In this document: piece by piece, positions 38,401-48,537 of the stretch
Position numbering within the stretch: position 1 is the stretch's first letter
Layout: each line of letters starts with the position of its first letter
Assembly: GCA_930980855.1 (NCBI GenBank)
Contig: CAKNIZ010000010.1
Location: forward strand, 1 to 55,960
Length of the DNA: 55,960 nt
Source: an uncultured Clostridium sp.
GTDB taxonomy: Bacteria; Bacillota; Clostridia; TANB77; CAG-508
Reading direction: 5' to 3'
The notes under the pieces: generated by a model
The model's database searches: none
What the model was told of the DNA's origin: nothing
What the model saw: the letters and a program-made list of their open reading frames with translations, nothing else
Program-made: the position numbers and the translations under genes

Positions 38401-41400
38401 TTAAAATAAACTCATTTGATTACTTTCACTCATTCCTTTTAAACATCCTGCATTTTGAAGCATTTCAATTGCACTCTTTCCTATTTTTGCTCTTATTTTT
38501 AAATCGCTTATAGACATAAATTCTCCATCTTTTCTAGCTTCTTCTATTCCTTGCGCTGCAACAGTTCCAAGTCCAGGAATACTATTAAGTGGTGGTCTTA
38601 TACCTTCATCTTCCATTTTAAATTTTGTACTACTTGAATCATATAAGTCAATTGGTAAGAAACTTATTCCTCTTTCATACATTTCATTTACAATTTCCAA
38701 AGTTTCATACATTGCTCCATCTTTTTGAGTAGCATTCTGTCCAAGTAATTCTATTCTTTTCATTTCATTTTTTACTTTTTCTTTTCCATGACACATAATA
38801 TCACTATCAAAAGCATCTGCTCTAATAGAAAAGTATGCACAATAATATGCTTTTGGTATATGTACCTTAAACCATGCTATTCTAAATGCATTTGTAACAT
38901 AAGCAGCAGCATGCGCTTTTGGAAATAGATATTTTATTTTGTTACATGAGTCTATATACCATTTAGGAATATTCTTTTCTTCCATTGTAGCTTTAAATTT
39001 AGCCCACTTTTCAGGTTCTTTTGCAACTTTTCCCTTACGAACTAGCTCCATTATTTTGAAAGCAGTATTTGGTTCTAATCCTTGTTTTATTAAATATAGC
39101 ATTATATCATCACGAGTACATATTACCTCACTTAAAGTTGCTGTTCCATTGTTAATCAAATCTTGAGCATTTCCAAGCCAAACGTCAGTACCATGTGAAA
39201 GTCCAGAAATTCTAAGTAATTCTTCAAATGTAGTTGGTTTTGTATCTTTAAGCATTCCTCTTACGAATTTAGTTCCCGATTCCGGTATTCCGTAAGTTCC
39301 TACTTCTGAATGTATTTGTTCTGGTGTAACTCCTAAGCTTTCAGTTGATGAATATATGGACATTGTTTCTTTATCATCAAGCGGAACTTTCGTTGGGTCA
39401 AATCCTGTTAAATCATAAAGCATACGAATTACTGTTGGATCATCATGACCTAATATATCTAATTTAAGTAGGTTTTGGTCAATTGAGTGGTAATCGAAAT
39501 GTGTTGTTATTATATCTGACTCAGAATCATCTGCTGGATGTTGAACAGGAGTAAATTCATATATTTCTCTTCCTTTTGGAACAACTATAATTCCTCCTGG
39601 ATGCTGTCCTGTTGTTCTTTTTATACCTGTGCAACCTTTTGATTCTCTTGCAATTTCTGCATTACTAACAGGGATTCCTCTTTCTTCATAATATTTTTTT
39701 ACATATCCAAATGCAGTTTTATCTGCAACAGTACCAACAGTTCCTGCTTTAAATGTAGTTCCTTTTCCAAATATGACTTCTGTATATTTGTGAGCTTTTG
39801 CTTGGTATTCTCCGGAGAAGTTAAGGTCTATATCTGGCTCTTTATCTCCATTAAATCCTAAGAAAGTTTCAAATGGTATATCCATTCCATCCTTATCTAG
39901 TGCTGCTCCACATTTAGGACAAGTTTTATCTGGAAGGTCAAATCCATTTTTTACACCATAGTCTGTAAAATCTGAGTATTTACATTTTGGGCATCTATAA
40001 TGAGGTGGAAGAGAGTTAACTTCTGTAATTCCTGTCATATTAGCAACAAATGATGAACCAACGGAACCTCTTGAACCAACTATATATCCATCTTCATTAG
40101 ATTTCCAAACTAATTTTTGAGCAATTATGTACATAACTGAGAATCCATTTTTTATAATTGAATCCAGCTCTTTATCTAATCTTGCTTGTACAATTTCAGG
40201 TAAAGGGTCTCCATACAATTCATGTGCTTTATCATATGCTATTTGCTTTATTGTTTCTTCACACCCCGGAATATGTGGTGGGCATTTTTCTGGTGAAATT
40301 GGACTTATTCTTTCACACATATCTGAGATTTTATTTGTATTTGTTACAACTACTTCATATGCCTTTTCTTTTCCTAAAAATTCAAACTCCTCAAGCATTT
40401 CCTCTGTAGTTCTTAAGTATAATGGAGCCTGCATATCTGCATCATCATAACCTTGTCCTGCTTGCAAAATTCTTCTATAAATTTCATCTTGTGGATCTAT
40501 GAAATGTACATCACAAGTAGCACAAACTGGTTTATCTAATTTTTCTCCTAATTCTACTATTTTTCTAACAATATTTTTTAAATCCTCGTCACTTTGAAGT
40601 GTTCCATTTCTTACTAAATATTCATCATTACCAATTGGTTGAATTTCTAAATAGTCATAATCTCTAGCTATTTGTTCAATATCTTCATCAGATTTTCCAT
40701 TTAAAATTGCTTGGTATAATTCTCCTTGGTCACAAGCAGACCCCATAATTAAGCCTTCTGAATATTTTTTAAATAATGATTTAAGTATAAGAGGTTTTTT
40801 ATAAAAGTAACTTACATGTGATAAAGATACTAACCTATACAAATTTCTAAGTCCAACATAATCTTTTGCTAGAATAATGGTATGATAGCTTTTTAGCTTT
40901 TTATAATTAGCATTTCCTGCTTCTTCTTCATCCATTTCTTCTAAAGTCTTTATTCCTTTATCTTTTAACATTTTAAGCATTACATTAAAGACTTTCACCG
41001 TTGTATCAACATCATCTAAAGCTCTGTGTGCTACTTCAACTTTTATTCCTAGATTTTCTGCAATTATTCCTAATTTATATTTTTTATAATCTGGAAATAA
41101 ATCCTTTGCTAATCTAAGAGTATCTATATATGTATTATCAAATTTTAGTCCCATTTTATCACAGTTATATTTTATGAAGCTTGTATCAAAATCGGCATTA
41201 TGAGCTACCAAAACAGAATCCCCCAAAAATTCTAATACTTTTGGCATAAGTTCTTCTATTGTAGGAGCATCTTTTACCATTTCATCAGTAATATTTGTTA
41301 TTTCTTGCACTCTCATAGGTATTGGTTTTTCTGGATTTACAAATGTTTCAAAAGTATCAATTACTTCTCCATTTTTAACCTTCATAATACCAATTTCAGT

Positions 41401-42831
41401 GATTTTTTCTGTTCTAAAAGATATTCCTGTTGTCTCTAAGTCAAATACGCAATATGTAGTATCTTCTAATGTTTGTCCTTTTCCTCTTGTTACTATTGGA
41501 TCTTTATCTGGAACTAAATATCCCTCAACTCCATAAATAACTTTCATGTCCTTGTTATCAAATCCAAGCATTTTATGAGCATCTGGGAATGATTGAACAA
41601 CTCCATGGTCTGTTATTGCAATTGATTTCATTCCCCACTTCATTGCTCTTTTGATTAAGTCTTTTACTGGAGTTACTGCATCCATTTGACTCATTTGAGT
41701 ATGCATATGAAGTTCTACTCTCTTTACTTCTGAATTATCCATTCTTGAAGCTTTTTTTAATGGCTCGCACTCTATTACAGTATTAGCTAAAATAGTAATT
41801 TCTTTTGCAAAATTATCAAAAGCTGCTCTTCCTCCAACTTTTACTCCATTTCCAACCTTAAGTTTACTAGAAACTCTTTTCTTTTTTTCTGGAAGTACAA
41901 ATATTTTACAAGTAATAGTACTTGTCCCATCATATACATCAAATGAAAATAAGAATTTTCCTGATTTTTTTAATTCTGTTGGGTCTGGCACATTTACAAT
42001 TTCTCCTACTATTTGTACATCTGAAGTATCCACAGAAATATCTCCAACTTTCATAAGTGGTTCTCTAATATTTCCATTTCTACCATATATTAATGGAGAG
42101 CTTTCATCATCTTCTGCAGATTGCTTTGGTGCTGGTGGTTCACTTGGTGGAATGTCACCGTTTCCATTAGAACCTGATTTATTTATATTTTTATTTACTG
42201 ACTTTTCTTTATTCTCTGCTTTTTTCTCTTTAGGAGCACTTGAGTTTGATTTTTCTGCATTTTCTATTTGAATATTTTTTGTTTCTACTGCATATTCTTT
42301 TATCAAATTTTCATTCTTTTCTTTTAACATTTTTTCATATTCTTCAATATTGTCTTCAATAAAATTAACTTTGTATCCAACTCCATAAAGATTTTTTACA
42401 AATTCAGAAATTTTTGTATTAAGTCCTTGTTTTTCTAATATTTCTTTTCCTTTAACTTTTATATGTATATTAATATCTTTGTTAAAATCTAATTCACTGT
42501 TTCTCAAAAATGCTTTAGCCATTGGATTTTTAGTAGAGAAATATGCAAGTATATTATTCCATTCTTCTTTTATTGGTGGCTTTTCTGTTTCTGTATTTTC
42601 TACTTTAAAATCTACTCCTGATACATTAAATCTTTTTATTGCATATTTTTCAAAATTATTAAATTCTGGGATATCTATATAACCATCTGTCTTTAAAAAT
42701 AATTCTAGCTTATTTGTTTTTCTATATAAATTAACATTTTCTATTTCTGCATCAGAAAAAGAAAAACTATTTGAACTATAATCACTAAATATATTTTTAA
42801 TTCTTTTTACTTCTGTATTTACTTGATTCAT
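38401..42831 (-). CDS. polC: DNA polymerase III, PolC type
   Basis: The 1476-residue Gram-positive replicative polymerase with proofreading. N-terminal region, OB fold (VQIVGEIVNVPDPTELKKSG), split PHP domain (ELHMHTQMSQMDAVTPVKDL), the inserted DnaQ exonuclease (YCVFDLETTGISF, VAHNADFDTSF, HRALDDVDTTVKVFN), zinc ribbon CPKC...CPKC, and the polymerase with PDIDLNFSGEYQ and GTVGTVADKTAFGYVKKYYE. All the main catalytic motifs are present. The 5' extension has a proline- and serine-rich linker near 220-245. It follows rseP. Confidence 0.97.
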   Translation of the reverse strand: MNQVNTEVKRIKNIFSDYSSNSFSFSDAEIENVNLYRKTNKLELFLKTDGYIDIPEFNNFEKYAIKRFNVSGVDFKVENTETEKPPIKEEWNNILAYFSTKNPMAKAFLRNSELDFNKDINIHIKVKGKEILEKQGLNTKISEFVKNLYGVGYKVNFIEDNIEEYEKMLKEKNENLIKEYAVETKNIQIENAEKSNSSAPKEKKAENKEKSVNKNINKSGSNGNGDIPPSEPPAPKQSAEDDESSPLIYGRNGNIREPLMKVGDISVDTSDVQIVGEIVNVPDPTELKKSGKFLFSFDVYDGTSTITCKIFVLPEKKKRVSSKLKVGNGVKVGGRAAFDNFAKEITILANTVIECEPLKKASRMDNSEVKRVELHMHTQMSQMDAVTPVKDLIKRAMKWGMKSIAITDHGVVQSFPDAHKMLGFDNKDMKVIYGVEGYLVPDKDPIVTRGKGQTLEDTTYCVFDLETTGISFRTEKITEIGIMKVKNGEVIDTFETFVNPEKPIPMRVQEITNITDEMVKDAPTIEELMPKVLEFLGDSVLVAHNADFDTSFIKYNCDKMGLKFDNTYIDTLRLAKDLFPDYKKYKLGIIAENLGIKVEVAHRALDDVDTTVKVFNVMLKMLKDKGIKTLEEMDEEEAGNANYKKLKSYHTIILAKDYVGLRNLYRLVSLSHVSYFYKKPLILKSLFKKYSEGLIMGSACDQGELYQAILNGKSDEDIEQIARDYDYLEIQPIGNDEYLVRNGTLQSDEDLKNIVRKIVELGEKLDKPVCATCDVHFIDPQDEIYRRILQAGQGYDDADMQAPLYLRTTEEMLEEFEFLGKEKAYEVVVTNTNKISDMCERISPISPEKCPPHIPGCEETIKQIAYDKAHELYGDPLPEIVQARLDKELDSIIKNGFSVMYIIAQKLVWKSNEDGYIVGSRGSVGSSFVANMTGITEVNSLPPHYRCPKCKYSDFTDYGVKNGFDLPDKTCPKCGAALDKDGMDIPFETFLGFNGDKEPDIDLNFSGEYQAKAHKYTEVIFGKGTTFKAGTVGTVADKTAFGYVKKYYEERGIPVSNAEIARESKGCTGIKRTTGQHPGGIIVVPKGREIYEFTPVQHPADDSESDIITTHFDYHSIDQNLLKLDILGHDDPTVIRMLYDLTGFDPTKVPLDDKETMSIYSSTESLGVTPEQIHSEVGTYGIPESGTKFVRGMLKDTKPTTFEELLRISGLSHGTDVWLGNAQDLINNGTATLSEVICTRDDIMLYLIKQGLEPNTAFKIMELVRKGKVAKEPEKWAKFKATMEEKNIPKWYIDSCNKIKYLFPKAHAAAYVTNAFRIAWFKVHIPKAYYCAYFSIRADAFDSDIMCHGKEKVKNEMKRIELLGQNATQKDGAMYETLEIVNEMYERGISFLPIDLYDSSSTKFKMEDEGIRPPLNSIPGLGTVAAQGIEEARKDGEFMSISDLKIRAKIGKSAIEMLQNAGCLKGMSESNQMSLF

Positions 42832-42850
42832 TTTTTGCCCCCATTTTACA

Positions 42851-43606
42851 TTACAACCTTAGTATATCATTAAATGCTACTAAAACTGAAAAAACTATTA
42901 ATATAAAAAATCCTACTGATTGAATTTTTAATTCTGTTTCTTGTTTTAATGGTTTCCTTCTAATCGCCTCTATAATTAATAAAAGCGCTTTTCCTCCATC
43001 TAATGGCACAAAAGGTAATAAATTTGTTATTCCTAAAGATACTGAAATTAATGCTAACAAATAAATAAATTGAGATAAACCTGTAGTCTGAGAAATCATT
43101 TGTGAAATACCAACAGGTCCAACCATATCATTCATTGAAATATTTCCTGTAAATAATTGTACAATACTGTCAAACATAGCATAAATTAATGTTCCTGTAC
43201 TAGAAAATGAATAAGAAATAGCTGTTCCTATATTTGGCTCTACTACAGTATAATATCTAACCATGATTAATATGATATATGCTAAAATTCCAAATAAAAT
43301 ATTAACTAAAGCTCCTGCAACAACAATTGCAAATCTTTTAGGAATACTTGCTTTACTAAAAGAGCCTTCTTTTTCAGAATGCTCTTCTTCTCCTTCCATA
43401 TTAACAAATCCGCCGAAAGGTATAAGTCGCAATTCATACTTTGTTTCTTTTCCTTGCTTAGACCATAGTTTTGGTCCAAAACCTATTGAAAATTCGTTCA
43501 CTCTTACTTTGCATAATTTAGCAACTAAGAAATGTCCTCCTTCGTGGATTATAATTAAAAATCCTAATAAAAATATAATTTTTATTGCAGTAATAAGAAA
43601 ATCCAA
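42851..43606 (-). CDS. rseP: site-2 intramembrane protease, short RseP form
   Basis: A 251-residue membrane metalloprotease. HEGGH at residues 21-25 (the HExxH zinc site) lies in the first helix, and the third ligand is in LDGGKA near residue 206. Typical RseP/RasP proteins have 340-450 residues with one or two PDZ domains between these motifs; here only about 70 residues lie between the second helix and the next, too few for a PDZ domain. It would release anti-sigma factors or clear signal peptides. Order cdsA-rseP-polC is conserved, so it is the true orthologue with the PDZ lost. Confidence 0.88.
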   Translation of the reverse strand: MDFLITAIKIIFLLGFLIIIHEGGHFLVAKLCKVRVNEFSIGFGPKLWSKQGKETKYELRLIPFGGFVNMEGEEEHSEKEGSFSKASIPKRFAIVVAGALVNILFGILAYIILIMVRYYTVVEPNIGTAISYSFSSTGTLIYAMFDSIVQLFTGNISMNDMVGPVGISQMISQTTGLSQFIYLLALISVSLGITNLLPFVPLDGGKALLLIIEAIRRKPLKQETELKIQSVGFFILIVFSVLVAFNDILRL

Positions 43607-43615
43607 TTTATCCTC

Positions 43616-44461
43616 CTAAAGTAAACCTAACATAAAAAACGCAAATGGAAGAACAAATATAATGCTGTCTATTCTGTCTAACATTCCTCCATGTCCTGGA
43701 ATAAGTTCGCTAAAGTCTTTTACTTCACAATATCTTTTTATGCTTGATGCTGCTAAATCTCCAACTTGACCAATGATGCTTAATACAGCTACTATAATTC
43801 CTATTAGTAAATAATTTATTCCTGCGCTCCATAAAGTATTACACAAAACTGCATAAATTATACCTAAAATAGTTGCTCCCACAATTCCTGCAACTGCACC
43901 TTCTACTGTTTTATTAGGGCTAATTTTGGTAAGTTTATGTTTTCCAAAATGTCTGCCCATAAAGTATGCAAACACATCACTTCCCCATGATGCAATAAGT
44001 ACAAACCAGATTAATATTTTTCCATCTAAATTATGTCCTAAATCCATATTTCTTACTAAAGAAAGATATATAACCATAAGTGGAATGTAACAAATTCCAA
44101 GCATTGTTATTGCTATATCTTTAATAGTTTTCTTACCTTTTGCAAGTACTAATTCAGCAAATAAAATTAATAGTGAAACCGGAATTGCTGCACTCATTAC
44201 GATATATAACAAATGGTTATCTACAAAATGTGTAAATATAATTAAAATACAGAAAAAATATCCTAAACCTTGGGTTGGGTTCCCTTTATTAGTCATCTTA
44301 AAACAATGAAAATATTCATACATACTTATACAAGCAATTGCTGCTGTGAATATATCCATTACTATTGTATTCGCAAAAATAAGAACTGCAGCAAGTATAG
44401 GCAAACCAATTACTCCTGTTATTGTCCTTTTTATTGTTTTTGCTCTTTTTTCTTTCTCCAT
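43616..44461 (-). CDS. cdsA: phosphatidate cytidylyltransferase
   Basis: A 281-residue integral membrane enzyme that makes CDP-diacylglycerol from phosphatidate and CTP. About eight hydrophobic helices; the family signature is SWGSDVFAYFMGRHFGKHKL, SPNKTVEGAVAG, and near the end SIKRYCEVKDFSELIPGHGG followed by MLDRIDS. Between uppS and rseP; the dxr gene that commonly lies here is absent. Confidence 0.93.
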   Translation of the reverse strand: MEKEKRAKTIKRTITGVIGLPILAAVLIFANTIVMDIFTAAIACISMYEYFHCFKMTNKGNPTQGLGYFFCILIIFTHFVDNHLLYIVMSAAIPVSLLILFAELVLAKGKKTIKDIAITMLGICYIPLMVIYLSLVRNMDLGHNLDGKILIWFVLIASWGSDVFAYFMGRHFGKHKLTKISPNKTVEGAVAGIVGATILGIIYAVLCNTLWSAGINYLLIGIIVAVLSIIGQVGDLAASSIKRYCEVKDFSELIPGHGGMLDRIDSIIFVLPFAFFMLGLL

Positions 44462-44486
44462 GTGAATTTATCCTTCCTATATTGTC

Positions 44487-45194
44487 TTACTTTCCAACTC
44501 TTCTTTGTCTTTTACTGTAGACTTCAATGGCATTATCTATATCTGCTGTCGTAAAATCTGGCCAATATTTATCTAAAAACATAAATTCCGAATATGTAAT
44601 TTGCCAAGGTAGGAAATTACTTGTTCTTAATTCTCCACTAGTTCTAATTAATAAATCTGGGTCTGGTAATCCTTTTGTATATAAATTATTAGATATCATA
44701 TTTTCATCAATATCTTCTATATTTATTTCTCCATTTTTTACTTTTTCAGCAATTGCTTTAGTAGCTTTTACAATTTCATCTCTGCCACCATAGTTAAAAG
44801 CAATATTAAACTTTAGTCCTGTATTGTTTTTAGTTCTTTCTTCCATTTTTATCATTTTAGTCTTAATTTCTTCAGGCATATTATGTTCTCTGTCACCTAT
44901 AACTCTTAACTTTATGTTTTCAAGGTCTGCAGTTTTTAAAAATTTATCTAAATACATTTGCAGTAAAAGTAAAATTGCTCCTACTTCTTCTTTCGTTCTT
45001 TTCCAATTTTCAGTTGAGAAAGCGTATACTGTAAGTGCTTCTAATCCTATTTTATTGCAATATTTGGCAACCTCTTCTAAAACTTCTGCTCCTTTTTTAT
45101 GTCCTAAACTTCCATCAAGTCCTTTTTGCTTTGCCCATCTTCTATTACCATCCATTATTATAGCAATATGTTTTGGCATTATTTTTTCTTCCAT
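44487..45194 (-). CDS. uppS: undecaprenyl diphosphate synthase
   Basis: A 235-residue cis-prenyltransferase that builds the lipid carrier of cell-wall synthesis. IAIIMDGNRRWAKQKGL has the catalytic aspartate; GAEVLEEVAKYC, YAFSTENWKR, FNYGGRDEIVKA, and the end DLLIRTSGELRTSNFLPWQ with YSEFMFLDKYWPDF are all normal. GGGGAG lies before the ATG. Confidence 0.95.
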   Translation of the reverse strand: MEEKIMPKHIAIIMDGNRRWAKQKGLDGSLGHKKGAEVLEEVAKYCNKIGLEALTVYAFSTENWKRTKEEVGAILLLLQMYLDKFLKTADLENIKLRVIGDREHNMPEEIKTKMIKMEERTKNNTGLKFNIAFNYGGRDEIVKATKAIAEKVKNGEINIEDIDENMISNNLYTKGLPDPDLLIRTSGELRTSNFLPWQITYSEFMFLDKYWPDFTTADIDNAIEVYSKRQRRVGK

Positions 45195-45206
45195 TTTAAC
45201 TCCCCA

Positions 45207-45755
45207 TTAAACAGACATTATTTCTTTTTCTTTCTTTTCACTCATTTCATCTATTTTAGCAACATATTTATCTGTTTCTTTTTGTATTTTTTCTTCTAAT
45301 GCTTTTTCTTCATCTTCTGAAATTTCTTTATTTTTTAATAAATCTTTTGCTTCATCCATTTCATCTCTTCTTACATTTCTAACTGCAACTTTTGCTTCTT
45401 CTGCCATTTTTCTTATATCTTTTGCTAAATCTTTTCTTCTTTCTTCTGTAAGTTCTGGGAAAGTAAGTCTTATTACTTGACCATCATTCATTGGATGAAT
45501 TCCAATGTCTGCTTTTTCTATTGCCTTTTCTACTTGAGATAATATTGATCTATCCCATGGTTGTATTACTATAAGTCTTGCTTCTGGTACTGAAATACTT
45601 GCCACTTGATTAATTGGCGTAGGTACTCCATAGTATTCAACTGAAACTTTATTTAATATTGCAGGGTTTGCTCTTCCTGCTCTAACTTCTGAATAATTTG
45701 TTTCCAAATTATCTATAACTTTATTCATTCTATCACTTAAATTTTCTAAACTCAT
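45207..45755 (-). CDS. frr: ribosome recycling factor
   Basis: A 182-residue protein that splits the terminated ribosome with EF-G. VRAGRANPAILNKVSVEYYG, TPINQVASISVPEARLIVIQ, PWDRSILSQVEKAI, and the helical second domain TEERRKDLAKDIRKMAEEAK. Order pyrH-frr-uppS is conserved in Firmicutes. Confidence 0.96.
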   Translation of the reverse strand: MSLENLSDRMNKVIDNLETNYSEVRAGRANPAILNKVSVEYYGVPTPINQVASISVPEARLIVIQPWDRSILSQVEKAIEKADIGIHPMNDGQVIRLTFPELTEERRKDLAKDIRKMAEEAKVAVRNVRRDEMDEAKDLLKNKEISEDEEKALEEKIQKETDKYVAKIDEMSEKKEKEIMSV

Positions 45756-45769
45756 ATAATCCTCCTAAA

Positions 45770-46480
45770 TTAGTTATTTACAAATGTTCCTATATTTTCA
45801 CCTTTTACTGCTCTTACTATATTTTCTGGGTCACTCATGGCAAAAACTACAAGTGGTATACTATTGTCTTTGCATAAAGATATTGATGTTGAATCCATTA
45901 CTTTTAAATCTTTTTCTAATATTTCTTGATATGTTACAAAATCTAATTTTTTAGCATTTGGGTCCATTTTAGGATCTGCTGTGTATACTCCATCTATTGT
46001 TTTTGCAACTAGAATTGCATCGACATCCATTTCAGCTGCTCTTAATGCTGCTGCTGTATCTGTTGAAAAATATGGATGGCCTGTTCCACATGCAAAGATA
46101 ACTACTCTATCTTTATTTAAATGTCTTTCTGCTCTCCTTTGAATAAATGGTTCTGCTATTTGTCTCATTTCTATTGCTGTTTGCAATCTTGCCTGCATCC
46201 CTCTTTTTTCTATCGCATCTTGAAGTGCTAAGCCATTCATGACAGTTGCAAGCATTCCCATATAGTCTGCTGTAGTTTTTACCATTCCTTCTCCGTATTT
46301 TCCTCTCCAGAAGTTTCCTCCTCCTACAACTATTGAGATTTTAACTCCCATATCATGAACTTTTTTTATAGCATCACATATTTCATCCATTGTTTTTTTA
46401 TCTATTCCTACTTTTCCATCACCAGCTAATGCTTCACCACTTAGTTTTAATAATATGTTTTTATATTTTACCTCTGCCAA
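45770..46480 (-). CDS. pyrH: uridylate kinase
   Basis: A 236-residue hexameric UMP kinase: [89 protein letters not shown]. First gene of the pyrH-frr-uppS-cdsA-rseP-polC run; rpsB and tsf, often upstream, are not seen. Confidence 0.96.
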   Translation of the reverse strand: MAEVKYKNILLKLSGEALAGDGKVGIDKKTMDEICDAIKKVHDMGVKISIVVGGGNFWRGKYGEGMVKTTADYMGMLATVMNGLALQDAIEKRGMQARLQTAIEMRQIAEPFIQRRAERHLNKDRVVIFACGTGHPYFSTDTAAALRAAEMDVDAILVAKTIDGVYTADPKMDPNAKKLDFVTYQEILEKDLKVMDSTSISLCKDNSIPLVVFAMSDPENIVRAVKGENIGTFVNN

Positions 46481-46611
46481 GACTTTCCTCTCCTTTGCTA
46501 TTTCTTTTATGTAAATTTATTTCTAAATTTCTCATGGCTATTCTATCATATATACTTAAAAACTTAAAGAGATTTAATTAAAAAATTGAGCTTTTTTTAT
46601 TTTTTATAAAG

Positions 46612-46648
46612 TAAAAAATGAACTTCAAGGAACATCCTCAAAGTTCAT
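46612..46648 (-). terminator. terminator of the DUF378 gene
   Basis: ATGAACTT and AAGTTCAT with a second AGG/CCT pair, T run on both sides, so it can stop transcription from either direction. Confidence 0.7.
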
Positions 46649-46654
46649 CCTTTT

Positions 46655-46849
46655 TTAGTCATGGTCATACGTAAAATATCTTATAGTCCATAGTCCTGAG
46701 ATTCCCACTAAGGTATATATTATTCTACTTACAACACTCATTGTACCAAAGATACTGTCAACTAAGTTAAATTCAAATAATCCAATTAATCCCCAGTTGA
46801 TGGCTCCAATAATGACTAAAACTAAAGCTATTCTGTCAATTATTTTCAT
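46655..46849 (-). CDS. DUF378-family small membrane protein
   Basis: A 64-residue protein with two helices: IDRIALVLVIIGAINWGLIG, the DUF378 signature with its INWGLIG, and VSRIIYTLVGISGLW. The ATG at 46849 is taken because AGGAG lies eight bases before it; the GTG nine bases earlier overlaps that site. Function unknown. A lone gene between pyrH and galE. Confidence 0.85.
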   Translation of the reverse strand: MKIIDRIALVLVIIGAINWGLIGLFEFNLVDSIFGTMSVVSRIIYTLVGISGLWTIRYFTYDHD

Positions 46850-46950
46850 ATCTTTCACTCCTATCTTTAAGCTTTACATAATCTATTTTGTGCAATTTTA
46901 TTATTTTTATTCAAGATAAGAGTATTACTAATTTTTTCAAATTTTGAATT

Positions 46951-47952
46951 CTATTTTTGCCTAGAAGTAAAATTCCATGAATCCTTGCACATTTGCTCCA
47001 AATCTTTTTCTGCCTTCCATCCAAGTAATTCTTCTGCTTTTGTTGGGTCAGCATAGCATTCTGCTATATCGCCAGGTCTTCTAGGTGTAATTTCATATTT
47101 TACTTTTTGTCCTGTAGCTTTTTCAAAATTCTTAACTATATCTAAAACTGAATATCCTTTTCCCGTTCCTAAATTATATGCTTCTACCCCCGTTACTTTC
47201 TCTGCTCTTTTTAAAGCTTTTAAATGTCCTTTTGCTAAATCTACTACATGTATGTAATCTCTGACTCCAGTTCCATCATGAGTTGGATAATCATTTCCAA
47301 AAACATTTAAGTGGTCTAGTTTTCCAAGTGCAACTTGATTTATGTATGGCATTAAATTATTTGGTATTCCATTTGGGCTCTCACCAATTAATCCGCTTTC
47401 ATGTGCTCCTATTGGATTGAAATATCTAAGAAGTATAATACTCCACTCATTATCTGATACATAAACATCTTTTAAAATTTGCTCTATCATTAATTTTGTT
47501 TGTCCATATGGATTTGTAGCTGAAAGTGGGAAATCTTCTTTTATTGGAACTTCTTTTGGATCTCCATATACAGTTGCAGATGAACTAAATATTATTTTCT
47601 TTACATTGTGTTTTCTCATAGCATCTAGTAATACTAGTGTTCCATATATGTTATTATTATAATATTCTATTGGTTTACGTACTGATTCACCAACAGCTTT
47701 TAATCCTGCAAAATGTATTACTGCTGTTATATCTTTGTTTTCCTCGAAAACATTATTTAGTTCTTCTTCATCTCTTAAGTCTACCTCATAAAAGCTAAAG
47801 TCTTTTTCTGTAATTGTTTTTATTGCTTTTAATGCTTCTGGTTTACTATTTACAAAGTTGTCTACTACTATTACTTTTTCTCCCTCATTTAATAATTCTA
47901 CCACTGTGTGTGAGCCTATATATCCAGCTCCTCCTGTTACTAATATTGACAT
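46951..47952 (-). CDS. galE: UDP-glucose 4-epimerase
   Basis: A 333-residue short-chain dehydrogenase-type enzyme that interconverts UDP-glucose and UDP-galactose. NAD-binding TGGAGYIGSHT, catalytic SSSATVYG and YGQTKLM, plus LRYFNPIGAHESGLIGE and RDYIHVVDLAKGH. Length and motifs are typical. Single gene. Confidence 0.95.
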   Translation of the reverse strand: MSILVTGGAGYIGSHTVVELLNEGEKVIVVDNFVNSKPEALKAIKTITEKDFSFYEVDLRDEEELNNVFEENKDITAVIHFAGLKAVGESVRKPIEYYNNNIYGTLVLLDAMRKHNVKKIIFSSSATVYGDPKEVPIKEDFPLSATNPYGQTKLMIEQILKDVYVSDNEWSIILLRYFNPIGAHESGLIGESPNGIPNNLMPYINQVALGKLDHLNVFGNDYPTHDGTGVRDYIHVVDLAKGHLKALKRAEKVTGVEAYNLGTGKGYSVLDIVKNFEKATGQKVKYEITPRRPGDIAECYADPTKAEELLGWKAEKDLEQMCKDSWNFTSRQK

Positions 47953-47976
47953 ATTTTTCCTCCTTTATATATAAAA

Positions 47977-48522
47977 TTATGAATATAACATTTGATACAT
48001 ATTATAGTCATTTAGTATTTTTCTAACATACATATTAGTCTCTTTATATGGAATATTTTCAATGTCACTTCCATCAGCTTTTATAATTCCTTCTTCTATC
48101 CAACTATTTACTGTTCCCATTCCAGCATTATATGCTGCTATAGCAATAGCATCGTTTTTAAATATTTCTTTTAAATCTGCAAAATATTTTACACCAATTT
48201 GTATATTCTTCTCTGGGTTATACAGTGTTTCTTCACTGTTATATTCCATTAATTCATTTGTTGCAACTTCTTTTGCTGTATCATCCATGAGTTGCATAAG
48301 TCCCATCGCTCCTTTATTTGATACAGCATCATCATCAAAATTACTTTCAGCTTTTATTATTGCATATATTAATAATGAATCTATATTATTTTCTTTTGCA
48401 TACTTTTCTACATACTCTGAATAATCTTGTCTATATACTAATTTTAATATGTTATTTATATTTAATAATATTAAGATTAATGAAATTATAACTATTATAA
48501 GAATTAATATTATTTTTCGCAC
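47977..48522 (-). CDS. membrane-anchored lytic transglycosylase
   Basis: A 181-residue protein with an N-terminal membrane helix (residues 4-22) and a soluble SLT domain: YAIIKAESNFDDDAVSNKGA with the catalytic glutamate, GLMQLMDDTAKE, NIQIGVKYFADL and AIAAYNAGMGTVNSWI. It cleaves the glycan strands of peptidoglycan outside the cell. It ends 15 bases downstream of polA, so the two may share a transcript. Confidence 0.9.
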   Translation of the reverse strand: MRKIILILIIVIISLILILLNINNILKLVYRQDYSEYVEKYAKENNIDSLLIYAIIKAESNFDDDAVSNKGAMGLMQLMDDTAKEVATNELMEYNSEETLYNPEKNIQIGVKYFADLKEIFKNDAIAIAAYNAGMGTVNSWIEEGIIKADGSDIENIPYKETNMYVRKILNDYNMYQMLYS

Positions 48523-48537
48523 TAGTCTTTCTCCTTG

